Shown: positions 16,717 to 25,936, counted from the stretch's first letter. The stretch is DNA of 64,000 nt from Kutzneria viridogrisea (GCA_014138725.1 JACJID010000008.1:412096-476095); one strand, 5' to 3'. Notes: generated from the sequence alone by a model not told the origin. Program-made: numbers and translations.

Positions 16717-17289
16717 ATGACCTGGCACGACCGCCCCATCCTCGCAGGCGAGCACGTCCGCCTGGAGCCGCTGTCCACCGACCACGCCGAGGGCCTGCTC
16801 GAGGCGGGCAAGGACCCGGACATCTGGACCTGGCTCAGCGAGCGCCAGCCCACCTCGGTGGCGGAGATGCGCGCGGTGGTGGAACGGGCGCTCGCGGTGC
16901 CCCGCCGTGCGGCCTGGGCCCAGGTGGACCCGCACACCGGGGAGGTCGCGGGCACCACCTCGTACTACGAGATCGACGAGCACAACCGGTCCCTGGCCGT
17001 CGGCTACACCTGGATCGGCTCGCGGTGGCACCGCACGGGAGTCAACACCGAGGCCAAACTGATGCTGCTGACCAGGGCCTTCGAGGACCTGGGCGCGGTG
17101 CGTGTCGTGTGGCACACGCACCTGAGCAACCTGCGCTCGCAGCGCGCGATCGAGCGGTTGGGCGCCACCAAGGAGGGCGTGCTGCGCAAGCACAAGCGCT
17201 TCCACGACGCGTTCCGGGACACGGTGCAGTACTCGATGCTGGACACCGAGTGGCCCCAGGTCCGTGAGCGGCTGACCACGCAGCGTTGA
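16717..17289 (+). CDS. GNAT-family N-acetyltransferase (RimJ/RimL-like)
   Basis: A 190-residue acetyltransferase of the Acetyltransf_3 type. It has the typical HVRLEPLSTDHAEGLLEA N-terminus, the central strand YTWIGSRWHRTGVNTEAKLM (acetyl-CoA pyrophosphate region) and the C-terminal NLRSQRAIERLGATKEGVLR block that marks RimJ/RimL and small-molecule relatives. The acceptor is unknown. TAGCGT six bases before the ATG suggests a leaderless transcript. It is transcribed away from the Fic-like gene. Confidence 0.85.
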   Translation: MTWHDRPILAGEHVRLEPLSTDHAEGLLEAGKDPDIWTWLSERQPTSVAEMRAVVERALAVPRRAAWAQVDPHTGEVAGTTSYYEIDEHNRSLAVGYTWIGSRWHRTGVNTEAKLMLLTRAFEDLGAVRVVWHTHLSNLRSQRAIERLGATKEGVLRKHKRFHDAFRDTVQYSMLDTEWPQVRERLTTQR

Positions 17290-17352
17290 TCTTCTCACGT
17301 TGACAGGGGATTAGTCCCTTTTGTCCGCTGGCTCGCGGGGGTGCGACTCCGC

Positions 17353-17368
17353 ATGGTCTAGACCTTTC
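17353..17368. promoter_or_regulatory. DasR-type operator (dre) upstream of acs
   Basis: TGGTCTAGACC at 17354-17364 matches the 11-base core of the DasR-responsive element (TGGTCTAGACCA); only the last consensus base differs. DasR is the GntR-family GlcNAc-phosphate sensor of actinomycetes and has been reported to control acetyl-CoA synthetase genes in Saccharopolyspora. The site is about 90 bases before the acs start. Binding here is inferred. Confidence 0.6.
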
Positions 17369-17454
17369 TTGGTGTCGGTGCTGTTGCCGTGACCTCGATC
17401 GCACTACGGTCGAACAGTCACAACGCACCTGTACGCCTTCAGGAGGCCAGCACC

Positions 17455-19425
17455 ATGACCGAGTCGTCCGCCCTGGACAACCTGCTGACGGAGAGCAGGA
17501 CGTTCCCGCCCAGCGGGGAGTTCGCGGCGCAGGCCAACGCCAAGGCCTCGCTGTACGAGGAGGCGGACGCCGATCGCGAGGCGTTCTGGGCCGCGCAGGC
17601 CCAGCGCCTGCACTGGCACACCGCGCCCACCCAGGTGCTGGACTGGTCCAACGCCCCGTTCGCGCAGTGGTTCGCCGACGGCAAGCTGAACGTGGCCTAC
17701 AACTGCGTGGACCGGCACGTGGAGTCCGGGCACGGCGAGCAGGTGGCCATCCACTGGGAGGGCGAGCCGGGCGACACCCGGACGATCACCTACAACGACC
17801 TCAAGGCCGAGGTGAGCAAGGCCGCGAACGCGCTGACCGGGCTGGGCCTGGCCGCGGGCGACCGGGTGGCCATCTACATGCCGATGGTGCCCGAGGCGAT
17901 CTTCTCCATGCTGGCCTGCGCCCGGCTGGGCGTGGTGCACAGCGTGGTGTTCGGCGGCTTCTCGGCGGAGGCCCTGCGCTCGCGCATCGAGGACGCCGCG
18001 GCCAAGCTGGTGATCACCACTGACGGCCAGTACCGGCGCGGCAACCCGGTCTCGCTCAAGGCGGCCGTGGACGAGGCCGTGGCCAAGACCCCGACCGTGA
18101 CCAACGTGCTGGTGGTGCGGCGCACCGGCGGCGAGGTGGACTGGACCGAGGGCAGGGACCTGTGGTGGCACGAGCTGGTGGACGGCCAGTCCGCCGAGCA
18201 CACCCCGGAGGCCTTCGACGCCGAGCACCCGCTGTTCATCCTCTACACCTCGGGCACCACCGGTAACCCCAAGGGCATCCTGCACACCTCGGGCGGCTAC
18301 CTGACCCAGGCCAGCTACACCCACCACAACGTGTTCGACCTCAAGCCGGACACCGACGTGTACTGGTGCACCGCCGACATCGGCTGGGTCACCGGGCACA
18401 GCTACATCGTGTACGGCCCGCTGTCCAACCGGGTCACCCAGGTCGTCTACGAGGGCACGCCGAACACCCCGCACGAGGGTCGGCACTGGGAGATCATCCA
18501 GAAGTACGGGGTGTCGATCTACTACACCGCGCCCACCCTGATCCGCACCTTCATGAAGTGGGGCGCGGACATCCCGGCCCGCTACGACCTGAGCAGCCTG
18601 CGCGTGCTGGGCAGCGTCGGCGAGCCGATCAACCCCGAGGCGTGGATGTGGTACCGGGAGCACGTCGGCGCCAACCGCGCCCCGATCGTGGACACCTGGT
18701 GGCAGACCGAGACCGGCGCGATCATGATCTCCCCGCTGCCCGGGGTCACCGCGACCAAGCCGGGTTCGGCCATGGGCCCGCTGCCGGGCATCGGGGCCAA
18801 GGTCGTCGACGACGCCGGCGCGGAGGTCGGCAAGGGCGGTGGCGGCTACCTGGTGCTGGACAAGCCGTGGCCCTCGATGCTGCGCGGGATCTGGGGCGAC
18901 GAGGCCCGCTTCCGCGAGACCTACTGGTCGCGCTTCACCGAGCAGGGCTACTACTTCGCCGGTGACGGGGCCAAGTACGACAACGACGGGGCCGTGTGGC
19001 TGCTCGGCCGGGTGGACGACGTGATGAACGTGTCCGGACACCGGATCTCCACCACCGAGGTGGAGTCCGCGCTGGTCTCGCACTCGCGGGTGGCCGAGGC
19101 CGCGGTGGTCGGCGCCACCGACCCGACCACCGGGCAGGCCATCGTGGCCTTCGTGATCCTGCGCGGGGTGCAGCCCGACGAGGACGCCACCGCGCTGGTC
19201 AAGTCCCTGCGCGACCACGTGGCCACCGAGATCGGCCCGATCGCCAAGCCCAGGCAGGTCATGGTCGTGCCGGAGCTGCCGAAGACCCGCTCGGGCAAGA
19301 TCATGCGCCGTCTGCTGCGGGACGTGGCGGAGAACCGGCAGGTCGGTGACGTCACCACGCTGGCCGACTCCTCGGTGATGGACCTGATCTCCAGCGGCCT
19401 CCAGTCGGGCAAGGCCGAGGACTGA
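17455..19425 (+). CDS. acs: Acetyl-CoA synthetase (AMP-forming)
   Basis: A 656-residue acyl-adenylate enzyme converting acetate, ATP and CoA to acetyl-CoA. The P-loop-like motif YTSGTTGNPKG, WWQTETG, and the C-terminal PKTRSGKIMRR with the catalytic, acetylation-controlled Lys are all present. The ATG at 17455 follows AGGAGG by 7 bases; the upstream in-frame extension is discarded. It ends in a long hairpin terminator shared with the convergent gene. A DasR-like site lies upstream. The locus order matches Rv3667. Confidence 0.96.
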   Translation: MTESSALDNLLTESRTFPPSGEFAAQANAKASLYEEADADREAFWAAQAQRLHWHTAPTQVLDWSNAPFAQWFADGKLNVAYNCVDRHVESGHGEQVAIHWEGEPGDTRTITYNDLKAEVSKAANALTGLGLAAGDRVAIYMPMVPEAIFSMLACARLGVVHSVVFGGFSAEALRSRIEDAAAKLVITTDGQYRRGNPVSLKAAVDEAVAKTPTVTNVLVVRRTGGEVDWTEGRDLWWHELVDGQSAEHTPEAFDAEHPLFILYTSGTTGNPKGILHTSGGYLTQASYTHHNVFDLKPDTDVYWCTADIGWVTGHSYIVYGPLSNRVTQVVYEGTPNTPHEGRHWEIIQKYGVSIYYTAPTLIRTFMKWGADIPARYDLSSLRVLGSVGEPINPEAWMWYREHVGANRAPIVDTWWQTETGAIMISPLPGVTATKPGSAMGPLPGIGAKVVDDAGAEVGKGGGGYLVLDKPWPSMLRGIWGDEARFRETYWSRFTEQGYYFAGDGAKYDNDGAVWLLGRVDDVMNVSGHRISTTEVESALVSHSRVAEAAVVGATDPTTGQAIVAFVILRGVQPDEDATALVKSLRDHVATEIGPIAKPRQVMVVPELPKTRSGKIMRRLLRDVAENRQVGDVTTLADSSVMDLISSGLQSGKAED

Positions 19426-19430
19426 GCCGC

Positions 19431-19466
19431 CGGGCTCGTGCGGGGACCACGCCCCGCACGAGCCCG
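19431..19466. terminator. 15-bp bidirectional terminator hairpin
   Basis: 19431-19445 pairs perfectly with 19452-19466 around a 6-base loop. It lies between the acs stop and the stop of the convergent membrane-protein gene. Confidence 0.8.
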
Positions 19467-19474
19467 ACCGCGGC

Positions 19475-19912
19475 CTACGCCCCGCCCTGCTGCTGCGGCG
19501 GCTGGGGCTGCCCGTAGTACTGGGCGGGCGGCTGCTGCGGCTGGCCGTAGACCTGCTGCTGCGGATAGGTCTGCTGGGGCGGGTACGGCTGCTGCGGGAA
19601 CTGCGGGGCGGCGCCGTAGTTCTGGGTCGAGGGCTTGGCCCTGACCGCCGCCGAGATCAACACGCCGCCGGACACCAGGGTCGCGAAGGCTCCGAGGCCG
19701 ATCAGCCACCAGCCCGAGCTGCTGTTGTTGGACTGCTGTTGCGAGTAGGTCCGGTTGCCGCCCTTCGAGGAGTGGCAGATGTCCCCCGGGTGCATGGTCT
19801 GCCCACCACAGGTCACACCGCTGGAGTTCAGCGCGACCACCCCCGCGACGATCATGCCCAGCCCCACGACGAGGCCGAGGACCAGCCGGACAAGCCTGAT
19901 TCCACCGAGCAC
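19475..19912 (-). CDS. Two-helix membrane protein with Gln/Pro-rich tail
   Basis: A 145-residue protein. It has a membrane helix near residues 8-28, an extracytoplasmic loop with CGGQTMHPGDIC (a Cys pair) and a Ser/Asn-rich stretch, a second helix, and a cytoplasmic tail of QQPYPPQQ-type repeats. The GTG at 19912 is preferred because GGGGGAG lies five bases upstream. I do not recognise a family; similar Pro/Gln-tailed small proteins are common in actinobacteria. No function is proposed. Confidence 0.65.
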   Translation of the reverse strand: MLGGIRLVRLVLGLVVGLGMIVAGVVALNSSGVTCGGQTMHPGDICHSSKGGNRTYSQQQSNNSSSGWWLIGLGAFATLVSGGVLISAAVRAKPSTQNYGAAPQFPQQPYPPQQTYPQQQVYGQPQQPPAQYYGQPQPPQQQGGA

Positions 19913-19967
19913 TGTGCTCCCCCTCCGAACCGACGTGACCAGCGCCGTACTGCGGTCACCCGTCCGA

Positions 19968-19981
19968 GTCATTAAAATGAC
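19968..19981. promoter_or_regulatory. Palindrome upstream of nhaA
   Basis: GTCATTAAAATGAC is a perfect 14-base palindrome in the divergent gap between the small membrane protein and nhaA. It could be an operator for either gene. No regulator can be assigned from sequence. Confidence 0.3.
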
Positions 19982-20046
19982 GTCAAGGTGAGCCGGGAAG
20001 TCTGGTCGGCATGAGTATGACGTGTTAGCCGACCACTGGAGCTGTT

Positions 20047-21237
20047 TTGTCGCGACGCCCTGCCGCCCTCAGTGACCTCGCCCGCTACCTCAGAACCGAG
20101 ACCGCCGGTGGACTGGTGCTGCTCGGTGCCACCGCCATCGCCCTGTTGTGGGCCAACTCACCGCTGTCCGGCAGCTACGCGGCACTGCGCGACTTCCAGG
20201 TCGGCCCCGACCTGCTGCACCTGAACCTGTCGCTGGGCAGCTGGGCCAAGGACGGGCTGCTCGCGCTGTTCTTCTTCGTCGCGGGCCTGGAGCTCAAGCG
20301 GGAACTGGTGGTCGGCGAGCTGTCCGACCGCAGGGCCGCGGCGCTGCCGGTGGCCGCCGCGCTGGGCGGCATGATCGTGCCCGCACTGCTGGCCCTGGCC
20401 GTCGGCGGCGGCGCGCCCGGCATGGACAAGGCCTGGGCCATCCCGGTGGCCACCGACATCGCCTTCGCGCTGGGCGTGCTGGCGCTGACCGGCTCGGGCA
20501 TGCCCGCCAGCGCGCGGATCTTCCTGCTCAGCCTGGCCGTGGTCGACGACCTGGGCGCCATTCTGGTGATCGCGCTGGTGTTCTCCAGCTCCTTCGACTT
20601 CCTCGCGCTGGCGATCGCCGTGCTGCTGCTGGCGCTGTACTGGTACCTCCAGCACCGCAGGGTCACCAGCGCCTGGATCTACGTGCCGCTCGCGGTCGCG
20701 GTGTGGGTCGCGGTGCACACGGCCGGGGTGCACGCCACGATCGCCGGGGTGGCGCTGGGCCTGCTCACCAGGGTCCGCCGCGACCCGTACGAGAAGTGCT
20801 CGCCCGCGGTGCGCCTGGAGCACCGGCTGCAACCCTGGTCGGCCGGGCTGGCGGTACCGGTGTTCGCGCTGTTCGCGGCGGGTGTGCCGGTGGGCGGCAA
20901 CGCGCTGCGCGCCCTGGTCGGCGATCAGCTGGCGATCGCCGTGGTGGTCGGGCTGGTCGTGGGCAAGGCCGTGGGCGTGCTCGGCGCCGCCCTGCTCGCG
21001 GTGCGCCTGAAGTGGGCGCAGAAGCCGCGCGACCTGGGCTGGCGGGACATGGCGGCGGTCGCGGTGCTCGGCGGGGTGGGCTTCACGGTGAGCCTGCTGA
21101 TGGCCGAACTGGGCCTGGAAGGCGAGGCAGAAGACCTGGCCAAGGCAGCCGTCCTGATCGCCTCGGCGATGGCCTCGCTGGTGGGCGCGGCCCTGCTGCT
21201 GCGCCGGAGTCGGGTGCACCGCACGGCGAACGAGTGA
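20047..21237 (+). CDS. nhaA: Na+/H+ antiporter NhaA
   Basis: A 396-residue NhaA-family antiporter with about 12 hydrophobic segments. The ion-binding Asp pair is visible in SLAVVDDLGAI (about residue 165), with FFFVAGLELKREL and IPVATDIAFALGVL as family blocks. It exchanges Na+ for H+ across the cytoplasmic membrane. The start is a TTG at 20047; no clear Shine-Dalgarno sequence is visible. It lies between acs and the holin-like gene, so it interrupts the mycobacterial-type gene order. Confidence 0.9.
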   Translation: MSRRPAALSDLARYLRTETAGGLVLLGATAIALLWANSPLSGSYAALRDFQVGPDLLHLNLSLGSWAKDGLLALFFFVAGLELKRELVVGELSDRRAAALPVAAALGGMIVPALLALAVGGGAPGMDKAWAIPVATDIAFALGVLALTGSGMPASARIFLLSLAVVDDLGAILVIALVFSSSFDFLALAIAVLLLALYWYLQHRRVTSAWIYVPLAVAVWVAVHTAGVHATIAGVALGLLTRVRRDPYEKCSPAVRLEHRLQPWSAGLAVPVFALFAAGVPVGGNALRALVGDQLAIAVVVGLVVGKAVGVLGAALLAVRLKWAQKPRDLGWRDMAAVAVLGGVGFTVSLLMAELGLEGEAEDLAKAAVLIASAMASLVGAALLLRRSRVHRTANE

Positions 21238-21251
21238 GGGTGCATGGCACG

Positions 21252-21764
21252 ATGACCACCGTGACAGGCCCTGGACACCACGCGAACGGCACCCCTGACG
21301 GCGCGCTGCCCCCGGTGCCCTCGATCCCGCTGACCGAGGAAACGGCCAGAGGAGTCGCCGAGGAGCAGTCCGTCGGTGGACTCGTGCGCGATGCCATGAC
21401 GCACATCTCCACGCTGCTGCGCGCCGAGATCGAGCTGGCCAAGCTGGAGGTCGTCGCCGAGGCCAAGAAGGGCCTGCGCGGCGGCGTGTACTTCCTGGTC
21501 GCGCTGGCGATCCTGCTGTTCAGCCTGTTCTTCCTGTTCATGATGGTGGCCAACTTCTTCTCCGAGGGCCTGGCCGACCTGGGCATGCTGCGCTCGTTCT
21601 CGTACCTGCTCGGCTACTTCGTCACCTTCCTGCTGATGCTGGGCGGGGCCGGGCTGGCCGGGCTGATGGGCTACCGCAAGGTGCGCGGCATCAAGGCACC
21701 TGAGCGGACCATCGAGTCCATGAAGGACACGGCGGCCGCGCTGCGCCACCCCGGCGAGCGCTGA
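21252..21764 (+). CDS. Phage-holin-family / DUF1469-type membrane protein (Rv3669-like)
   Basis: A 170-residue protein. An acidic, low-complexity N-terminus leads to an amphipathic helix (SVGGLVRDAMTHISTLLRAEIELAKLE), then two membrane helices (about residues 78-105 and 120-145) and a basic tail. This is the layout of the actinobacterial holin superfamily III / DUF1469 proteins; actual lysis activity is not implied. The ATG at 21252 is favoured over a GTG at 21261. It is closely followed by the EphE-like gene. Confidence 0.75.
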   Translation: MTTVTGPGHHANGTPDGALPPVPSIPLTEETARGVAEEQSVGGLVRDAMTHISTLLRAEIELAKLEVVAEAKKGLRGGVYFLVALAILLFSLFFLFMMVANFFSEGLADLGMLRSFSYLLGYFVTFLLMLGGAGLAGLMGYRKVRGIKAPERTIESMKDTAAALRHPGER

Positions 21765-21787
21765 GCAGAGCCCCCGACCCGTCCTCG

Positions 21788-22657
21788 GTGCGGTTACCGG
21801 GGGCGTGGCGGCACCGGGACGTCTCGGCCAACGGCATCCGGCTGCACCTCGCCGAGAGCGGTACGGGCCCGCTCGTGCTGCTGCTGCACGGCTTCCCCGA
21901 GTTCTGGTGGACCTGGCGGCGGCAGCTGACCGCGCTGGCCGAGTCCGGGTACCGGGCGGTGGCGGTGGACCTGCGCGGCTGCGGGGACTCCGACAAGCCA
22001 CCGCGCGGCTACGACGGCTGGACCCTGGCCGGGGACGTGGCCGGGCTGGTCAAGGCGCTGGGCGCCCGCCGCGCACACCTGGTAGGGCACGGCTGGGGCG
22101 GTCTGGTGGCCTGGACCGCCGCCGCACTGCACCCGCGCCTGGTGGCCTCGGTGTCCACGCTGGCCGCACCGCACCCGCTGGAGCTGCGCAGGCGCCCACC
22201 CGCACCGCGCCACCTGCTCGCGGCCCAGCTCCCGATCTGGCCCGAGCGCTGGCTGACCGCCGACGGGGCCGCCGCCGTGCAGCGGTTGCTGCTGGCCTGG
22301 TCGGCGGTCCCGCCGGAGGCCGAGGTGCTGGCCCGCACCCGGCAGGCCATGTCGGTGCCGGGTGTGGCGCACTGCTCGCTGGAGTACCTGCGGTGGGCGT
22401 TCCGCTCGCGGTTGCGCGGGGACGGCAGGCAGTTCGCCCAGGCGATGCGCAGGCGGCTGACGGTGCCCGTGCTGACCGTGGCCGGGCGGCTCGACCCGTG
22501 CGTGCGCGTGGCCGCGGTCCAGGGCTCCGCGCGGTGGGTGGACGGCCCGTTCACCCACCACTGCCTGGACGGGGTGGGGCACTTCCCGCACCGGGAGGCG
22601 CCCGAGCAGGTCACCGAACTGCTGCTGGCCCAGCTACTCCGCGCAGGACCCGGTTGA
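21788..22657 (+). CDS. Alpha/beta hydrolase, EphE-like, nucleophile missing
   Basis: A 289-residue alpha/beta-hydrolase-fold protein. HGFPEFWWTWRRQL is the oxyanion block of epoxide hydrolases and LRGCGDSDKP follows. At the nucleophile elbow the sequence is VGHGWGGLVAW, so the position that is Asp in epoxide hydrolases (GHDWGG) or Ser in esterases is Gly. The late His is present (GVGHFPH). The enzyme may be inactive or use another residue. Its place before MarP equals that of ephE (Rv3670). It overlaps the end of marP by 24 bases, tail to tail. Confidence 0.8.
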   Translation: MRLPGAWRHRDVSANGIRLHLAESGTGPLVLLLHGFPEFWWTWRRQLTALAESGYRAVAVDLRGCGDSDKPPRGYDGWTLAGDVAGLVKALGARRAHLVGHGWGGLVAWTAAALHPRLVASVSTLAAPHPLELRRRPPAPRHLLAAQLPIWPERWLTADGAAAVQRLLLAWSAVPPEAEVLARTRQAMSVPGVAHCSLEYLRWAFRSRLRGDGRQFAQAMRRRLTVPVLTVAGRLDPCVRVAAVQGSARWVDGPFTHHCLDGVGHFPHREAPEQVTELLLAQLLRAGPG

Positions 22658-23812
22658 CACCGCGCGGAACATGTTCGGCGCACCGGCCACCACGTTGGCC
22701 ACCTGCGCGGCGGTCAGCGCGAACCCGGTCTCCGGATCGTCCACGGCCGCGCCGAACACCACGCCGATCACCCGGCCGTTCGGGTCGATCAGCGGGCCAC
22801 CGGAGTTGCCGCTCTTGACCGTGGACCGCACGGTGAACACGTCCCTGGTGACCTTGCGCGAGCCGTAGATGTCGGGGCCGTTGAGCTCGATGCGCTGCCG
22901 GACCCTGGCCGCACGCGCCGTGTACGGGCCGTCCAGCGGGTAGCCGAGCACGATCGCGTCCTGGCCGGAGGTGTACTGGGACTGGTCGAAGCGCAGCGGG
23001 GTGGCGTCCAGGCCGGGCACGGACAGCACCGCCACGTCGATCTCCGGGTCGTAGTAGACGACGTGCGCGGTGAGCTGGCCGCGCCCCACCTCCACCGAGG
23101 TGTCGTCGGTGCCCGCGACCACGTGCGCGTTGGTCATGACCCGCTCCGGGCCGATCACGAACCCGCTGCCCTCCAGCGCCCGCGAGCAGGACGGGGCCTT
23201 GCCGCGCACCTTGAGCACGCTGGGCTGCACCGCACGCACGATCTGGCTGTTCTGCAACGCCGTGTCCGGCGGGTCGACCACGGCGATGGGCGTGCGGGTG
23301 AACGGGCCGGTGGCGGTGAGCAGGCCGGTGCTGAGCAGCTTGCTGACGTCGTTGGGCAGTTGCTCGGCCTGTGCGGGCATCAGGTTGTTGACCGTGCCCA
23401 GCACCACCGAGCCCCGGATCGCGGCGGCCAGCCCGGGTACCGGCACCGAGGTCAGCGGCAGGGCGAAGACCCAGGCCACCACGAACACCACGGCGCACTG
23501 CACCAGTGCGCCCAGCGTGTAGTCCACGCTGGCGAAGGGCCCGAGCCGGATGTGCTGGCGGATGGACCGGCCCAGCCACACGCCGATCGTCTCGCCCAGT
23601 GCGACCAGCAGCACCAGCGCGCCCATCCAGACCGCGATCCTGGTGACGTTGCTGTTGAAGTTCTGCATGATCATCGGGGTCACGATCAACCCGATGACGG
23701 TTCCGCCGAGCACACCCACGGTGGCGGGCAGGGTGGTGATCAGGCCGTGCCGGGCGCCGGAGATCGCGGCGATCACCGCGAGCAACACCACCACAAGGTC
23801 AACCCAGTTCAC
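22634..23812 (-). CDS. marP: Membrane-anchored periplasmic serine protease MarP
   Basis: A 392-residue protease. Four membrane helices (residues about 1-125, CvpA-like) are followed by a chymotrypsin-like domain with His in MTNAHVVAG, Asp in EIDVAVLSV and Ser in SGNSGGPL. The Cys pair in PSCSRAL and at the very end (GSCAE) matches the redox-sensitive disulfide of mycobacterial MarP, which supports acid resistance by cleaving the peptidoglycan hydrolase RipA. It is the last gene of a four-gene operon; its start overlaps the NUDIX stop by 4 bases. Confidence 0.92.
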   Translation of the reverse strand: MNWVDLVVVLLAVIAAISGARHGLITTLPATVGVLGGTVIGLIVTPMIMQNFNSNVTRIAVWMGALVLLVALGETIGVWLGRSIRQHIRLGPFASVDYTLGALVQCAVVFVVAWVFALPLTSVPVPGLAAAIRGSVVLGTVNNLMPAQAEQLPNDVSKLLSTGLLTATGPFTRTPIAVVDPPDTALQNSQIVRAVQPSVLKVRGKAPSCSRALEGSGFVIGPERVMTNAHVVAGTDDTSVEVGRGQLTAHVVYYDPEIDVAVLSVPGLDATPLRFDQSQYTSGQDAIVLGYPLDGPYTARAARVRQRIELNGPDIYGSRKVTRDVFTVRSTVKSGNSGGPLIDPNGRVIGVVFGAAVDDPETGFALTAAQVANVVAGAPNMFRAVSTGSCAE

Positions 23813-24501
23813 CGGGGCACCTCCGAGTTCGCCGCCCGCAGGGCCTCGTCCAGATCACGTACGTCCGCCGCGTTCCACGGCTGCTCCCAGCCCGCGAGCG
23901 AGAGCAGGCCGCTGAGCAGCCCGGCGGTGAAACCCCACACCAGCATGCCCGGTGCCGAGAAGGCGGGCCCGGTGTAGCCGGAGGGGTGGGTGACCCGGAA
24001 CCGGTTGGCCGGGTCCACCAGGTGCGCGACCGGCACCCTGGCCACCGCTGAGGTCTCGGCGGCGTCCACCGGGTACACCCGGCTGGGCCGCACCCAGTGC
24101 GCCAGCACCGGGGTCACCAGGAAGCCGGAGACCGGCACGTACAGGTCGGGGAACAGCGCGACCGGGCGCACGCCCTCGGGCAGCACCCCGGCCTCCTCCG
24201 CCGCCTCGCGCAGCGCCGTGGCCACCGGCCCGTCGTCGCCAGCGTCGGCCGAGCCACCGGGGAAGGCCACCTGGCCCGGGTGCGAGTTGAGCGTGTCGGC
24301 CCGGCGTAACAGCAGCACGTCCGGGCCCTCCGCGCCCTCGTCCTCGCCGAACAGCATCAGCACCGAGGCCCGGCGCGGCGTGCCCCTGCTCGGCGGGGAG
24401 ATCCGGGTGAAGGCGGCGGCGTCCAGCCCCGCTGTGGCCTTGACCAGCCCGGTCAACCACTCGGGCAGGTCGGCGGCGTCCACCAGCGGACCAGGGCTCA
24501 T
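23809..24501 (-). CDS. NUDIX hydrolase, CoA-pyrophosphatase type (Rv3672c-like)
   Basis: A 230-residue NUDIX protein. HPGQVAFPGGSAD just before the REAAEEAGV core of the Nudix box is the UPF0035/CoA-pyrophosphatase signature. Likely activity is hydrolysis of CoA derivatives or a related nucleoside diphosphate; the substrate is not tested by sequence. Overlaps of 4 bases on both sides place it between the thioredoxin-like gene and marP in a tightly coupled operon. Confidence 0.85.
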   Translation of the reverse strand: MSPGPLVDAADLPEWLTGLVKATAGLDAAAFTRISPPSRGTPRRASVLMLFGEDEGAEGPDVLLLRRADTLNSHPGQVAFPGGSADAGDDGPVATALREAAEEAGVLPEGVRPVALFPDLYVPVSGFLVTPVLAHWVRPSRVYPVDAAETSAVARVPVAHLVDPANRFRVTHPSGYTGPAFSAPGMLVWGFTAGLLSGLLSLAGWEQPWNAADVRDLDEALRAANSEVPR

Positions 24502-25139
24502 CCGGTTGCCACTCCGTTTCCTTGCTGGCGGACCGCCTGGCGGACCTGATCCGGTGTCGTGAACACAGCCGGGCTGAGGACGCGGTGCGCCGCGCCCCCG
24601 GCGTCAACTACGTAGCTGATCGGGAAGGCGTTCGGTTTGCCCAGCACTTTGGCCACCGCGCCGCTGGGGTCCCACACCGAGGGCAGGTGCACCCCCAGCC
24701 CGGCCAGCATGTCCAGGCCACTGGCCTGGTCGCTGTTCGCGGGCACCTGGACCAGCAGCACCGTGGCCGCACCGGGCTCGGCGGCGTAGTCCTGGAGGGC
24801 CTTGAGCTCGTCCCGGCAGGGCAGGCACCAGGGCTCCCAGAAGTTGACCAGCGCGGGCCGTCCGCCGAGCACGGCGCCCAGGTCCACCGCCGAGCCGTCG
24901 GCCATGCACTCCACCTTGAGCCCGCTCAGCTTCGCCGCGGCACCGCCGCCGCCCTGCGGGGCGGGGCACTTGGCCAGCGCGGCCTTGGCCCGCAGCGCGG
25001 TCAGGTCCGGGGCGGGCGCGGCGGCGGGCTGCGGCTGCGACCTCGGCCAGAACGCGACGGCGGCGGCCACCACCAGCACCAGACCCACCAGCACCCAGCG
25101 CAGCCTGGTGCTCAACGATCCGCCCGCGCGCTCGCTCAT
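24498..25139 (-). CDS. TlpA/ResA-type membrane thioredoxin-like protein (Rv3673c-like)
   Basis: A 213-residue protein: an N-terminal membrane helix (about 13-30), a linker rich in Pro/Ala, a Cys pair in the spacer (AKCPAP and KVECMA), then a thioredoxin fold with WCLPC in the active site (about residue 105) and the cis-Pro region FPISYV. It should act outside the membrane as a thiol-disulfide reductase, perhaps on MarP or cell-wall enzymes (inference from the operon). The ATG overlaps the nth stop by 4 bases. Confidence 0.85.
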   Translation of the reverse strand: MSERAGGSLSTRLRWVLVGLVLVVAAAVAFWPRSQPQPAAAPAPDLTALRAKAALAKCPAPQGGGGAAAKLSGLKVECMADGSAVDLGAVLGGRPALVNFWEPWCLPCRDELKALQDYAAEPGAATVLLVQVPANSDQASGLDMLAGLGVHLPSVWDPSGAVAKVLGKPNAFPISYVVDAGGAAHRVLSPAVFTTPDQVRQAVRQQGNGVATG

Positions 25140-25936
25140 CCGGTGGCCTGCCCGAACCGCTCCCCCGCCCTGGCCCGCTCGGCCAGTGCCAGCAGGTGCT
25201 CGGTCTCCGGGCCCTTCACCAGCCGCTCCGCGACGGCGGGATCGGTGGGGCCCTCGCCGTAGGAGGGACAATCGTGCATCAGGAAGCAGGCTCCGCAGGC
25301 AGGCTTTCGTGCGTGGCAGACCCGCCTGCCGTGGAAGATCGTCCAGTGCGAGGCCATCGTCCAGTCCCTGGGCTGGACCAGCGCGCCCACCGCGTGCTCC
25401 ACCTTGACCGGGTCGGTCAGCTCGGTCCAGCCCCAGCGGCGGACCAGCCTGCCGAAGTGCGTGTCCACGGTGATGCCCGGCACGTCGAAGGCCTCGCCGA
25501 GCACCACGTTGGCGGTCTTGCGGCCGATGCCGGGCAGCGCGACCAGCTCCTCCAGGGTGCCGGGCACCTGCCCCTCGTGCCGCTCCTCCAGCGCGGCGCC
25601 CAGGCCCATGATCGAGCTGGCCTTGTTCCGGAAGAACCCGGTCGGCCGGATCAGCTCCTCCAGCTCGACCCGGTCGGCACCGGCGTAGTCGGCGGCGGTC
25701 CGGTACCTGGCGAACAGCGCGGGCGTGACCTCGTTCACCCTCTTGTCGGTGCACTGGGCCGACAGGATGACCGCGACGGTCAGCTCCAGCGGGTCGGTGA
25801 AGTCCAGCTCGCAGTGCGCGTCGGGGTAGCCCACGGCCAGCGCGCGCACCATCCTGCGCACCCTGCGGACCAGGCCGAGCTCGGCTCTGGCGGGGCCCTG
25901 CTCGGCTCGGGTGCGGGTACGGGTGACCGGTGGCAC
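25136..25936 (-). CDS. nth: Endonuclease III (DNA glycosylase/AP lyase)
   Basis: A base-excision repair enzyme of about 266 residues. The helix-hairpin-helix [13 protein letters not shown] contains the catalytic Lys, the catalytic Asp is in [10 protein letters not shown], and the [4Fe-4S] cluster ligands are in [17 protein letters not shown]. Two adjacent GTG codons (25939, 25936) follow TACGCT; the second is spaced for leaderless initiation and is used here, but a longer form is possible. It heads the nth-thioredoxin-NUDIX-marP operon. Confidence 0.92.
   Translation of the reverse strand: MPPVTRTRTRAEQGPARAELGLVRRVRRMVRALAVGYPDAHCELDFTDPLELTVAVILSAQCTDKRVNEVTPALFARYRTAADYAGADRVELEELIRPTGFFRNKASSIMGLGAALEERHEGQVPGTLEELVALPGIGRKTANVVLGEAFDVPGITVDTHFGRLVRRWGWTELTDPVKVEHAVGALVQPRDWTMASHWTIFHGRRVCHARKPACGACFLMHDCPSYGEGPTDPAVAERLVKGPETEHLLALAERARAGERFGQATG

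Noticed and set aside
17404..19218. 604-codon open frame antisense to acs
   Set aside because: It mirrors the codon structure of the acetyl-CoA synthetase gene; composition is repetitive Val/Gly/His/Arg with no domain. It is a GC-rich shadow.
20148..21251. Long frame overlapping nhaA and joined to the holin-like gene
   Set aside because: Only the part from 21252 has protein-like sequence; the earlier part is a shadow of nhaA.
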